A DNA stretch of 7,579 nt from an uncultured Clostridia bacterium (GTDB taxonomy: Bacteria; Bacillota; Clostridia; Oscillospirales; Acutalibacteraceae). Shown piece by piece: positions 1 through 5,033 of the stretch. Below the pieces are notes generated by a model. The model had not been told where the DNA came from, did not search any database, and worked only from the letters and a program-made list of their open reading frames with translations. The DNA lies in NCBI GenBank assembly GCA_947626485.1, contig CANQSG010000101.1:1-7579 (forward strand). Direction: 5' to 3'. The position numbers and the translations under genes were made by a program. The stretch's first letter is position 1, and the number at the start of each line of letters is the position of its first letter.

Positions 1-725
1 TCGCCTATATCCGCTGGCTCGACGAGACCCCGACCTGCTCCTTCGGCAAATTCCTCGACGAGGCGCAATTACAGGCGATCCTCACCCGCACCGGCGCCGA
101 ACGGGGCGACGTCGTCTTTTTCGTCGCCGACCGCAAAAAGACGGTGCTTTCGGTGCTCGGCGCGCTGCGCCAGACCGTCGCCCGCCGCCTCGGGCAGATC
201 CCCGACGAATTCCGCTTTCTGTGGATCACGAAATTCCCGTTTTTCGAATACGACGAGACGCTGGGGCAGTACGTCGCGATGCACCACCCCTTCACCGCGC
301 CGATGGACGAATGCCTCGACGCGCTCGACACCGCCCCCGATCAGGTCTTCGCCAAGGCGTTCGACCTCGTGCTCAACGGGGTGGAGCTCTCCTCCGGCTC
401 GATCCGCATCACCGACCCCGAGCTGCAAAAGCGGATGTTCCTCGCGCTGGGACTCAGCGACGAGGAGGCGCGCGAAAAGTTCGGCTTCCTCATCGACGCC
501 TATCGCTACGGCGCCCCGCCCCACGGCGGCGTCGGCTTGGGACTCGACCGCCTGACGATGCTCATGACCGGCAGCGATTCCATCCGCGAGGTCACCGCCT
601 TCCCCAAGGTCGCGACCTCGAGCGAGCCGATGAGCGGCGCCCCCGCCCCCGTCGACGACGCCCAGCTCGCCGAGCTTTCGATCGCGCTGACAAAAAAAGA
701 ACCGTCCGACCCCGAAAAAGCCTGA
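1..725 (+). CDS. aspS: Aspartyl-tRNA synthetase, C-terminal part (5' end outside window)
   Basis: This class II aminoacyl-tRNA synthetase charges tRNA-Asp with aspartate in the cytoplasm. The first complete codon is at position 3, and 240 residues are visible before the TGA at 723-725. The fragment opens in the last part of the GAD insertion domain typical of bacterial AspRS (GDVVFFVADRKKTVLSVLGALR) and continues into the catalytic core with FRFLWITKFPFFEYDE and AMHHPFTAP. It then shows SSGSIRITDPELQ and class II motif 3, GGVGLGLDRL, at nt 525-554, followed by the family's REVTAFPK segment. The N-terminal anticodon-binding domain, which would indicate a discriminating or non-discriminating enzyme, lies outside the window. 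The tail after FPK ends in a lysine-rich TKKEPSDPEKA. No U-tract terminator follows the stop, and the next promoter starts 18 bp downstream, so some read-through into rpsF is possible. Identification is firm. Confidence 0.97.
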   Translation, partial: AYIRWLDETPTCSFGKFLDEAQLQAILTRTGAERGDVVFFVADRKKTVLSVLGALRQTVARRLGQIPDEFRFLWITKFPFFEYDETLGQYVAMHHPFTAPMDECLDALDTAPDQVFAKAFDLVLNGVELSSGSIRITDPELQKRMFLALGLSDEEAREKFGFLIDAYRYGAPPHGGVGLGLDRLTMLMTGSDSIREVTAFPKVATSSEPMSGAPAPVDDAQLAELSIALTKKEPSDPEKA

Positions 726-742
726 CGCCGCAAAATTCGCGG

Positions 743-771
743 TTGACTTTTGCGGGAAAGATTGGTATAAT
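743..771 (+). promoter_or_regulatory. Sigma-A promoter of the rpsF-ssb-rpsR operon
   Basis: The -35 box TTGACT (743-748) and the perfect -10 box TATAAT (766-771) are separated by 17 bp. A TGG just before the -10 (763-765) fits the extended -10 motif TGn. Transcription should start near 778. This is the strongest-looking promoter in the window, as expected for ribosomal protein genes. The -35 box is partly inside an 8-bp inverted repeat (728-735 and 748-755, CCGCAAAA/TTTTGCGG), which could be an operator or chance. Confidence 0.85.
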
Positions 772-777
772 ACAAGT

Positions 778-862
778 TGCTATTGACAAAACTGACGTCG
801 GATAGCTCCTTGTTCTGCCCTTCGCGGCAGGGCCAAATGTCCAAAAGGAGGTGCAACAAGCA
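778..862 (+). promoter_or_regulatory. Structured rpsF leader, candidate S6:S18 autoregulatory element
   Basis: This is the 5' untranslated region of the rpsF operon, about 85 nt. A hairpin is visible at 815-830 (CTGCC pairing with GGCAG around a 6-nt loop). Outside it, CTCCTT at 806-811 is a perfect complement of AAGGAG at 845-850, the rpsF Shine-Dalgarno. A competing pairing joins CTTGTT (809-814) to AACAAG (855-860), just before the ATG. The two pairings share bases and exclude each other, as in a translational switch. It is established that the S6:S18 heterodimer binds leaders of rpsF operons in several bacterial phyla and represses translation. That this leader belongs to that RNA family is inferred from position and pairing only. 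Confidence 0.5.
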
Positions 863-1147
863 ATGATTACCAACAAGTACGAAGCGGCGATGGTTTATTC
901 CGTTGCCGGCGGCGAGGAAGCCGCACAGGCGCTGGCCGAAAAGTTCAAAGCGCTCGTCGAAGAACACGGTACCATTGAGAACGTTGACGATTGGGGTAAA
1001 CGCCGCCTGGCGTATCCCATCAACGACGAACCCGATGGGTACTATGTCTTCACCGTCTTCACGAGCGGCCCGGATTTCCCGGCAGAGTTCGAGCGCGTCG
1101 CCAAGATCACCGACGGTGTTCTGCGTGCGATGGTCGTGAAAAAGTAA
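863..1147 (+). CDS. rpsF: 30S ribosomal protein S6
   Basis: S6 is a small-subunit protein that binds the central domain of 16S rRNA as a heterodimer with S18. The 94 residues match the usual length of about 95. The segment WGKRRLAYPI (residues 44-53) followed by GYYVFTVF is the family signature, and the fold should be a single ferredoxin-like domain. The start was set at ATG 863, because AAAAGGAGGTG at 843-853 lies at ideal distance from it. An in-frame GTG at 851 would sit inside the Shine-Dalgarno itself and is rejected. It is first in an operon with ssb and rpsR, and ssb begins 15 nt after its stop with a Shine-Dalgarno overlapping that stop. Codon use is less CTC/GTC-heavy than in the flanking genes, as expected for high expression. 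Confidence 0.96.
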   Translation: MITNKYEAAMVYSVAGGEEAAQALAEKFKALVEEHGTIENVDDWGKRRLAYPINDEPDGYYVFTVFTSGPDFPAEFERVAKITDGVLRAMVVKK

Positions 1148-1162
1148 GGAGGCGCGGCAAGT

Positions 1163-1615
1163 ATGTTCAATTTGGTTGTCCTGACCGGCCGACTGACGGC
1201 CGACCCCGAGCTGCGGTACACGAACGGAAACATTCCGGTCACGTCCTTTTGTATCGCGGTCGACCGACGCTACCGCTCCGGGGAAGAGCGGCAGGCGGAT
1301 TTCATCAACATCGTCGCCTGGAGACAGACGGCGGAATTCGTCTCGAAATACTTCTCCAAAGGCAGTCTGATCGGCATTGAAGGCTCGATCCAGACCCGCA
1401 AATACGTCGAAAAAGATACCGGGAAAAACCGGACTGCGTTCGAGGTTGTCGCGAACAACGTGCAGTTTGTGGAGTCCCGCCGGGATAACAACGCCGGCGG
1501 CCAGCCCGCGGCGGCGCAGCCCCAGCCCCAACAGCAGGCGGCGCCCGCTTCCTTCAGCAACAGCGGCAGCGACGCATTCTCGGAAATTGTCTCGGATGAC
1601 GATTTGCCCTTCTGA
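1163..1615 (+). CDS. ssb: Single-stranded DNA-binding protein
   Basis: SSB coats single-stranded DNA during replication, recombination and repair, usually as a tetramer, and recruits partner proteins through its C-terminal tail. The 150 residues show the OB-fold from MFNLVVLTGRLTADPELRYT through about residue 105, including FINIVAWRQTAEFV and GIEGSIQTRKY. A Gly/Gln/Ala/Pro/Ser-rich disordered linker follows (about 106-140). The protein ends in DDDLPF, the conserved acidic tip bound by DNA-processing enzymes. AAGGAGG at 1146-1152 gives a good ribosome-binding site for ATG 1163. Its place between rpsF and rpsR is the standard Firmicutes order and couples its expression to ribosomal protein synthesis. 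Nothing is missing or broken. Confidence 0.97.
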   Translation: MFNLVVLTGRLTADPELRYTNGNIPVTSFCIAVDRRYRSGEERQADFINIVAWRQTAEFVSKYFSKGSLIGIEGSIQTRKYVEKDTGKNRTAFEVVANNVQFVESRRDNNAGGQPAAAQPQPQQQAAPASFSNSGSDAFSEIVSDDDLPF

Positions 1616-1640
1616 TTTTTGAAACAAAGGAGGCATTTTC

Positions 1641-1880
1641 ATGGAAAGAACAGATCGTCCGGCGCGCAGAAAGCCCCGCAAAAAGGTTTGCCATTTCTGC
1701 GTCGACCGGGTGGAAGAAATCGATTACAAGGACGTTGCGCGTCTGCGCAAGTTCGTTTCGGAGCGTGCAAAGATCCTGCCGCGCCGTGCGACCGGCACCT
1801 GTGCGAGACATCAGCGCGAGCTGACCACCGCCATCAAACGCGCCCGCCAAATCGCTTTGCTCCCCTACGTGAGCGACTAA
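1641..1880 (+). CDS. rpsR: 30S ribosomal protein S18, zinc-binding (C+) form
   Basis: S18 pairs with S6 on the platform of the 30S subunit. The 79-residue product has the family segments VEEIDYKDVARLRKFVSERAKILPRRATGTCARHQRELTTAIKRARQIALLPY. The N-terminus is basic. Residues C17, C20, C54 and H57 form a CxxC...CxxH set, so this looks like the zinc-coordinating version rather than a zinc-free paralog. That is an inference from the residues; a second zinc-independent rpsR copy elsewhere cannot be judged here. AAAGGAGG at 1626-1633 lies 7 nt before ATG 1641. It is the last gene of the operon, and the terminator stem begins 5 nt after its stop. Confidence 0.97.
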   Translation: MERTDRPARRKPRKKVCHFCVDRVEEIDYKDVARLRKFVSERAKILPRRATGTCARHQRELTTAIKRARQIALLPYVSD

Positions 1881-1885
1881 GAGCC

Positions 1886-1917
1886 GCGCGCCGACGAAAG
1901 TCGGCGCGCTTTTTTTT
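1886..1917 (+). terminator. Intrinsic terminator of the rpsF operon
   Basis: A perfect 10-bp GC-rich stem (GCGCGCCGAC at 1886-1895 with GTCGGCGCGC at 1900-1909) is closed by a GAAA tetraloop and followed by eight T residues (1910-1917). It lies directly after the rpsR stop codon. Confidence 0.95.
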
Positions 1918-1929
1918 AACGGAAGACAG

Positions 1930-1961
1930 AAAAAGCCGCCGTCGGGGGACGGCGGCTTTTT
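1930..1961. terminator. Bidirectional intrinsic terminator
   Basis: A perfect 9-bp stem (GCCGCCGTC at 1935-1943 with GACGGCGGC at 1948-1956) is flanked by A5 (1930-1934) and T5 (1957-1961), so it can end transcripts from both sides. On the - strand it sits 9 bp after the stop of the orphan reading frame at 1971-2156. On the + strand it backs up the rpsR terminator. It separates the converging transcription units. Confidence 0.85.
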
Positions 1962-1970
1962 GGTTGGCGG

Positions 1971-2156
1971 TCAGCGCTGCACGACGAGCTCGTCGTAGAG
2001 GTGCAGGCGGCAGCCGTAGGCCGCGTTGGGCGCGAATTGCCGTAACTGGTCGGCGGTCGCGTGCAGGGTGAAACAGCGGTGGTGTTGCGACCCGTCGAAA
2101 TAATCCTCCATGGCGACGGTGTAGCCGCGCGCTTGTCTTTCACCTCTTAAACGCAC
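1971..2156 (-). CDS. Orphan 61-codon reading frame, small gene or 3' relic of a larger gene
   Basis: I do not recognise this protein. The frame ends in TGA (1973-1971) right before a terminator, and codons from about 2130 downward have the high G/C third positions of real genes here. The C-terminal part, including EDYFDGSQHHRCFTLHATAD and YGCRLHLYDELVVQR, looks like a folded domain rather than noise. The start is doubtful. GTG 2156 lacks a Shine-Dalgarno, AAGAGGTG at 2148-2141 points to no in-frame start at normal distance, and ATG 2111 is about 30 nt too far from it. The frame stays open upstream through the lipoprotein terminator to a TAG at 2255-2253, and no promoter is visible in the 27 bp after that terminator. 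A gene truncated at its 5' end by deletion is the simplest reading. A small leaderless or read-through-expressed protein is the alternative. Confidence 0.35.
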   Translation of the reverse strand: MRLRGERQARGYTVAMEDYFDGSQHHRCFTLHATADQLRQFAPNAAYGCRLHLYDELVVQR

Positions 2157-2183
2157 GAGCGCCCGGTTTTTCTCAGTCGATTC

Positions 2184-2224
2184 AAAAAAGCAGACCTCGC
2201 TGACGGGCAGCGGAGTCTGCTTTT
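2184..2224 (-). terminator. Intrinsic terminator of the lipoprotein gene
   Basis: Read on the - strand, AAAAGCAGAC (2224-2215) pairs with GTCTGCTTTT (2195-2186). An inner 5-bp stem (CGCTG 2212-2208 region with CAGCG 2202-2198) and a 5-nt loop complete the hairpin, with one mismatch and one wobble pair between the two stems. Six T residues follow (2189-2184). The opposite strand also has T4-G-T4 after the stem, so it may act in both directions. It begins about 20 nt after the lipoprotein stop codon. Confidence 0.85.
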
Positions 2225-2244
2225 GTTTTGACGTCGAAAAATCT

Positions 2245-2778
2245 TCAGTCGTCTAAAATCCCGAAAGCGCGCTCTAATCGGTCTTCGGCGTTGTCGAGCC
2301 TGTCCTCGAGGGCGTCGAGCTTGCGTTCGAGGGCGCGGTAATCGTCCCGCGAGAGGGAGCCGGCGCGGTATTGCTGCTCGAAGACATCCTCTTGTGCGTC
2401 GAGGCTGCGCTCGATCTCGTCGCACTGCTGACGCAGCTTGAAATAGGCCTCCAGATCGCCGCTCTGCGCGGCGGAAGCCGTCTGCGCGCTCTTTTCAAAG
2501 GCCTCGACCTGCTTCGTCAGGTCGGAAACGGCGCGGTCGGTCGCCTGCGCGGACGCGGCGCCCTGCGACGCCGTCGTTTCGGACGCCGACGAGGAGCTCG
2601 GCGCGCCGGTGCTGTCGGTGCTTGCCGTGTCGCCCGAGGCGGCGCCCGCCTGCATCAGGCTCGAGAGCTGCTGTTGTAGATCGCTGATCTGCTGCCGAAG
2701 GGAATCGTCGCCGTTCTGACAGCCGCAAAGCCCGGCCGTCAGGAGCAGCGCGGCAAAAAGGGAAAGCCATTTTTTCAT
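2245..2778 (-). CDS. Coiled-coil lipoprotein of unknown function
   Basis: This predicted 177-residue envelope protein begins with a lipoprotein signal: MKK, a hydrophobic stretch (residues 4-17) and the lipobox LCGC, placing the lipidated cysteine at C20. The -2 residue is a cysteine (C18), which is uncommon. After the anchor come a short coiled coil (about 25-43, DSLRQQISDLQQQLSSLMQ), a Ser/Thr/Ala-rich linker (about 44-80) and a charged helical region (about 81-172) rich in Glu, Asp, Arg and Leu heptads. The segment QYRAGSLSRDDYRALERKLDAL (136-157) resembles the SHOCT-type short C-terminal domain by eye only. ATG 2778 follows AAGGAG (2793-2788) at 9 nt. It is monocistronic, with its own promoter and terminator. 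A spacer or scaffold role at the membrane surface is possible, but no function can be assigned. Confidence 0.85.
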   Translation of the reverse strand: MKKWLSLFAALLLTAGLCGCQNGDDSLRQQISDLQQQLSSLMQAGAASGDTASTDSTGAPSSSSASETTASQGAASAQATDRAVSDLTKQVEAFEKSAQTASAAQSGDLEAYFKLRQQCDEIERSLDAQEDVFEQQYRAGSLSRDDYRALERKLDALEDRLDNAEDRLERAFGILDD

Positions 2779-2819
2779 CTTCCGCCACTCCTTACAACTG
2801 AATTGCGAATTTTTTCTTT

Positions 2820-2848
2820 ATTATATCACGCATCATTTTAAAATGCAA
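2820..2848 (-). promoter_or_regulatory. Sigma-A promoter of the lipoprotein gene
   Basis: On the - strand, -35 TTGCAT (2848-2843) and -10 TATAAT (2825-2820) are 17 bp apart. Transcription should start near 2813, giving a leader of about 35 nt before ATG 2778. The -35 box lies only 8 bp after the end of the upstream gene's terminator. Confidence 0.75.
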
Positions 2849-2855
2849 GTATGGC

Positions 2856-2878
2856 AAAAGCCCGCCTGTTCGGCGGGC
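2856..2878 (-). terminator. Terminator of the GtaA-like hydrolase gene
   Basis: On the - strand a 7-bp GC stem (GCCCGCC 2878-2872 with GGCGGGC 2866-2860) with a 5-nt loop is followed by four T residues (2859-2856). It starts about 10 nt after the hydrolase stop codon. The T tract is short, so some read-through into the lipoprotein gene is possible. Confidence 0.7.
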
Positions 2879-2888
2879 GTTGCGGGTG

Positions 2889-4811
2889 TTACAGGCGGCA
2901 CTTGCCGGATTCGAGCAGCAGGCGGATGAAGAGCCCGCCCTGCACCGTGCGGTGTTGGAAGGAGATTTGCAGCGCGGTGACGGTCGAGAACCAGTCGGTC
3001 ATCGGTACGCGGGAGGTCGAGTAGTGATAAGCGCGCCAGAGCGCGTCGACCATCCGGCGGAAGAAGCCGTCGTCGTTCGCGAGGGTCGCCGTCCAGAGCA
3101 TCCAGTCGGATTTCGTGTAATCGGCGCGGCTGTCGAGCGGCAGGCCGTAGGGGCGAAGCTGCCTGTCGTAGCCCGCGACCTCGGCGCGCCACATCGGGTC
3201 GGGGAAGAGCCCCAGCCCGAACAGGCGATCCCAGACCGCGTTGTATTTCATGCTGAAGGCGCCCGGCTTGTCGAAGGTCAGGCGGAAGCTGCCGTCCGGC
3301 TCGGCGGCGTTCTGCTTCCAGGTTTCGGCCATGTCGGCTGCCGCCGCGCAATAGGCCTTGCCGCGCTCGACCTGCCCGAGCCGCTCGCAGACCCTGCCGT
3401 AGCCGCCCAGCGCGACGATGGCTTTCAGGCTCAAATTGCAGTTGTGCGCGAGGTGCCCCGCGAAATCGTCGGTGCAGAGCTGTTCGGCGGGGTCGGCGCC
3501 GTTTTCCCGCAGATAATCCGCCCACTGCGCGAGCAGCGCCGGGTGCGCCTTCGCGAGGTCGTCTTTTCCGACGGCGGCGAGCGCCGAGACCATCACGAGC
3601 ATGTTGCCGCATTCCTCGACCGGCATCTGGGCGTAGAGCATCGTGCCGCGGCTGTAAACTTGGCCGTTGAGGATGGGGTAGGTGCCGAGGTCGTGCGGCG
3701 CGAAGGGCAGCGGCCAGCGGTCGGAATCGGCGTAATCGAGGATCGGCCGCACGATGGCCTCCGCCAGCACGGGATTGTAGAGCAGGAAGAAGGGGAAGGA
3801 GGGATAAGAGACGTCGACCGTCGCGGCGCAGCCGTTGCTCATGCACTCCTTCGAGATAAAGAGCAGCTCGCCCGCCGGGTCGACGACCAGCTTGTGCCCC
3901 GCCATGATCTGCCGCGTCGAAAGGGCGAGCAGCTCGGCGTAACGGCTGCCGCCGACCGCCTGCGCGTCGCGGGTCAGGTTTGCGTGAAAATCGGCGCAGC
4001 GGGCGCGCAGGGCGGGATATTCCGCGAAGGCGGCGGCGATGGCCTGCTCGATCGTCGTGCCGTCCTGCTTCCAGTAGGCGCGCAAAAATTCGCCGAAATA
4101 GCGCAGAGAATAGAGGTCGTCGTAGGCGAGCACAAGCAGCGCGTCGCCCTTTTTCGTCAGGTCTGCCGTCGCGCAGAGGGCGGAACGGCCGCAAAGGTCG
4201 CGCAGTTCGACCTCCCCGCCCTGCACGGCGAGGTAAAAATAGCCCCAATCGATGCCGATGCGGTCGCCCGATTGCCCGAGCACCGGCTGCTCGGTGCTGC
4301 CCATGCGCATCGCGGCGATCCCGGCGCCGATCTCGGCGGGGGCGCAGTCGGCGACGCAGCGCAGCTTTTTCGGCCCGCTGCAAACGTCCTGCGAGACGAC
4401 GAAGGTCACCTGCACGCGGTGCGCCTTGCCGTCGACCGATTCCTGCGCGAGGTGCAGATACGAGGTCGGGCGGGAGACGAGGGTCAGATCGTCGGGCAGC
4501 AGGGGAGAGGTGAAGGTCGCCGTCAGCGCGACGCCGCCCGCGCAGAAGCGGTAGACCGTCTCGAAGGTCGTGACCTCGACGTCGGTCTGCTCCATGGCGG
4601 GATATTGCCGCATGGAATCGTTCGGCCGGAATTCACCCCCCTTGCCGAGGAAGCGGTAGGGCGTGCCGTCGATCTCGGCGACGCCGTAGAGAAAATAGGG
4701 CTCGCCGAACCAGACGATCGGGTCGGCGTCGAAAAGTCGGTCGGCGGGCGACCAGATGCTGAAATAGGGGTCGACGGTGAAAAGCGGATAGGCGGGGGCG
4801 CGCAGTTCCAT
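2889..4811 (-). CDS. GtaA/glutaminase-A-like protein (DUF4964-DUF5127-DUF4965-DUF1793), probable cytoplasmic hydrolase
   Basis: The 640-residue protein shows the whole architecture of the family often labelled glutaminase A. An N-terminal DUF4964 segment (residues 3-58, PLFTVDPYFSIWSPADRL) is followed by a beta-rich DUF5127-type region (about 75-285). A DUF4965 helical-hairpin domain (about 290-415) contains FAPHDLGTYP (370-379) and MPVEECGNML (395-404). A DUF1793 C-terminal domain (about 420-632) contains TDDFAGHLAHN (447-457). Family knowledge points to an (alpha/alpha)6-type barrel like that of many glycosidases. The name rests on a fungal glutaminase, and the substrate of this bacterial protein is unknown. 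E399, E400, D448 and D449 are the most plausible active-site acids (inference). No signal peptide is present, unlike secreted relatives, so it should act on imported substrate. ATG 4811 follows AAAGGAA (4827-4821) at 9 nt. The gene is divergent from an AraC-type regulator that probably controls it. Confidence 0.88.
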   Translation of the reverse strand: MELRAPAYPLFTVDPYFSIWSPADRLFDADPIVWFGEPYFLYGVAEIDGTPYRFLGKGGEFRPNDSMRQYPAMEQTDVEVTTFETVYRFCAGGVALTATFTSPLLPDDLTLVSRPTSYLHLAQESVDGKAHRVQVTFVVSQDVCSGPKKLRCVADCAPAEIGAGIAAMRMGSTEQPVLGQSGDRIGIDWGYFYLAVQGGEVELRDLCGRSALCATADLTKKGDALLVLAYDDLYSLRYFGEFLRAYWKQDGTTIEQAIAAAFAEYPALRARCADFHANLTRDAQAVGGSRYAELLALSTRQIMAGHKLVVDPAGELLFISKECMSNGCAATVDVSYPSFPFFLLYNPVLAEAIVRPILDYADSDRWPLPFAPHDLGTYPILNGQVYSRGTMLYAQMPVEECGNMLVMVSALAAVGKDDLAKAHPALLAQWADYLRENGADPAEQLCTDDFAGHLAHNCNLSLKAIVALGGYGRVCERLGQVERGKAYCAAAADMAETWKQNAAEPDGSFRLTFDKPGAFSMKYNAVWDRLFGLGLFPDPMWRAEVAGYDRQLRPYGLPLDSRADYTKSDWMLWTATLANDDGFFRRMVDALWRAYHYSTSRVPMTDWFSTVTALQISFQHRTVQGGLFIRLLLESGKCRL

Positions 4812-4868
4812 AACGTGACATTCCTTTCGGTCGGGCAAGCGCGGTCGGCTCGCCCGGTTTTCGCTTTC

Positions 4869-4897
4869 AGTATAGCAGACGCCGTCGCCGCTGTCGA
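4869..4897 (-). promoter_or_regulatory. Promoter of the GtaA-like hydrolase gene
   Basis: On the - strand, -35 TCGACA (4897-4892) and -10 TATACT (4874-4869) have a 17-bp spacer, and TGC before the -10 fits the extended -10 motif. The -35 box departs from TTGACA at one base, and A/T tracts sit immediately upstream (4901-4927), where an UP element or activator site would lie. Expected start is near 4862, leaving a leader of about 50 nt. Confidence 0.75.
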
Positions 4898-4900
4898 GCG

Positions 4901-4978
4901 GAAAAAATACGTTTTTTCGGTAAAAAAGAAGTCGAACGGCGCGAAATTGCGATTTTTTCTCAAAAAATTCGAAAAAAA
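4901..4978. other. Phased A/T tracts, predicted intrinsically bent DNA between divergent promoters
   Basis: Six homopolymer runs lie between the two promoters: A6 4902-4907, T6 4912-4917, A6 4922-4927, T6 4953-4958, A6 4962-4967 and A7 4972-4978. Their centres (4904.5, 4914.5, 4924.5, 4955.5, 4964.5, 4975) are spaced about 10 bp apart, and the two groups of three are 31 bp apart, so all six are near helical phase. A6 and T6 tracts bend DNA alike, which predicts a curved segment. The tracts also form two short inverted repeats (4901-4918 and 4952-4968) and could serve as UP elements for both promoters. Confidence 0.7.
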
Positions 4979-5002
4979 GAATGACACCGGGCGCGAAGTG
5001 CG
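4938..5002 (+). repeat. Imperfect direct repeat, candidate AraC-family operator
   Basis: GGCGCGAAATTGCG (4938-4951) and GGCGCGAAGTGCG (4990-5002) are direct repeats differing by one substitution and one indel. Their starts are 52 bp apart, about five helical turns. The second copy fills the spacer between -35 and -10 of the araC promoter, where bound protein would block RNA polymerase. AraC-family proteins commonly bind direct repeats. Binding by the adjacent regulator is an inference, and the GC-rich background makes chance similarity possible. Confidence 0.4.
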
Positions 5003-5009
5003 GTATACT
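4981..5009 (+). promoter_or_regulatory. Promoter of the AraC-family regulator gene
   Basis: -35 ATGACA (4981-4986) and -10 TATACT (5004-5009) are 17 bp apart. The expected start near 5016 leaves a very short leader of about 18 nt containing only the ribosome-binding site GGGAGG (5020-5025). An A7 tract lies just upstream of the -35. Confidence 0.75.
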
Positions 5010-5033
5010 GAAAAGGAAAGGGAGGCGGGTTTT

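Noticed and set aside
783..806. TTGACA at 783-788 as a second rpsF promoter
   Set aside because: No acceptable -10 box lies 16-18 bp downstream. The TTGACT/TATAAT pair just upstream is far better.
851..862. GTG 851 as the rpsF start
   Set aside because: It lies inside the Shine-Dalgarno AAGGAGGTG. ATG 863 is at the right distance and gives the normal S6 N-terminus.
506..1681. 391-residue - strand frame opposite rpsF and ssb
   Set aside because: It is antisense to three firmly identified genes and has no recognisable domain or start signal.
1916..2143. 75-residue - strand frame starting at GTG 2143
   Set aside because: It runs through the bidirectional terminator, has a Ser/Thr/Pro/Arg-rich shadow composition, and its GTG lies in the only candidate ribosome-binding site.
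2833..4383. 516-residue - strand frame overlapping the hydrolase
   Set aside because: The product is almost only Arg, Ala, Gly and Pro, which is typical of an out-of-frame shadow of a GC-rich gene.
2880..5033. Very long + strand open frame running into the AraC gene (would give a protein of about 998 residues)
   Set aside because: Its first two thirds are antisense to the clearly recognisable hydrolase gene. Only the part from ATG 5034, which has a ribosome-binding site and promoter, matches a known family. Stop-free antisense frames are common at this GC content.
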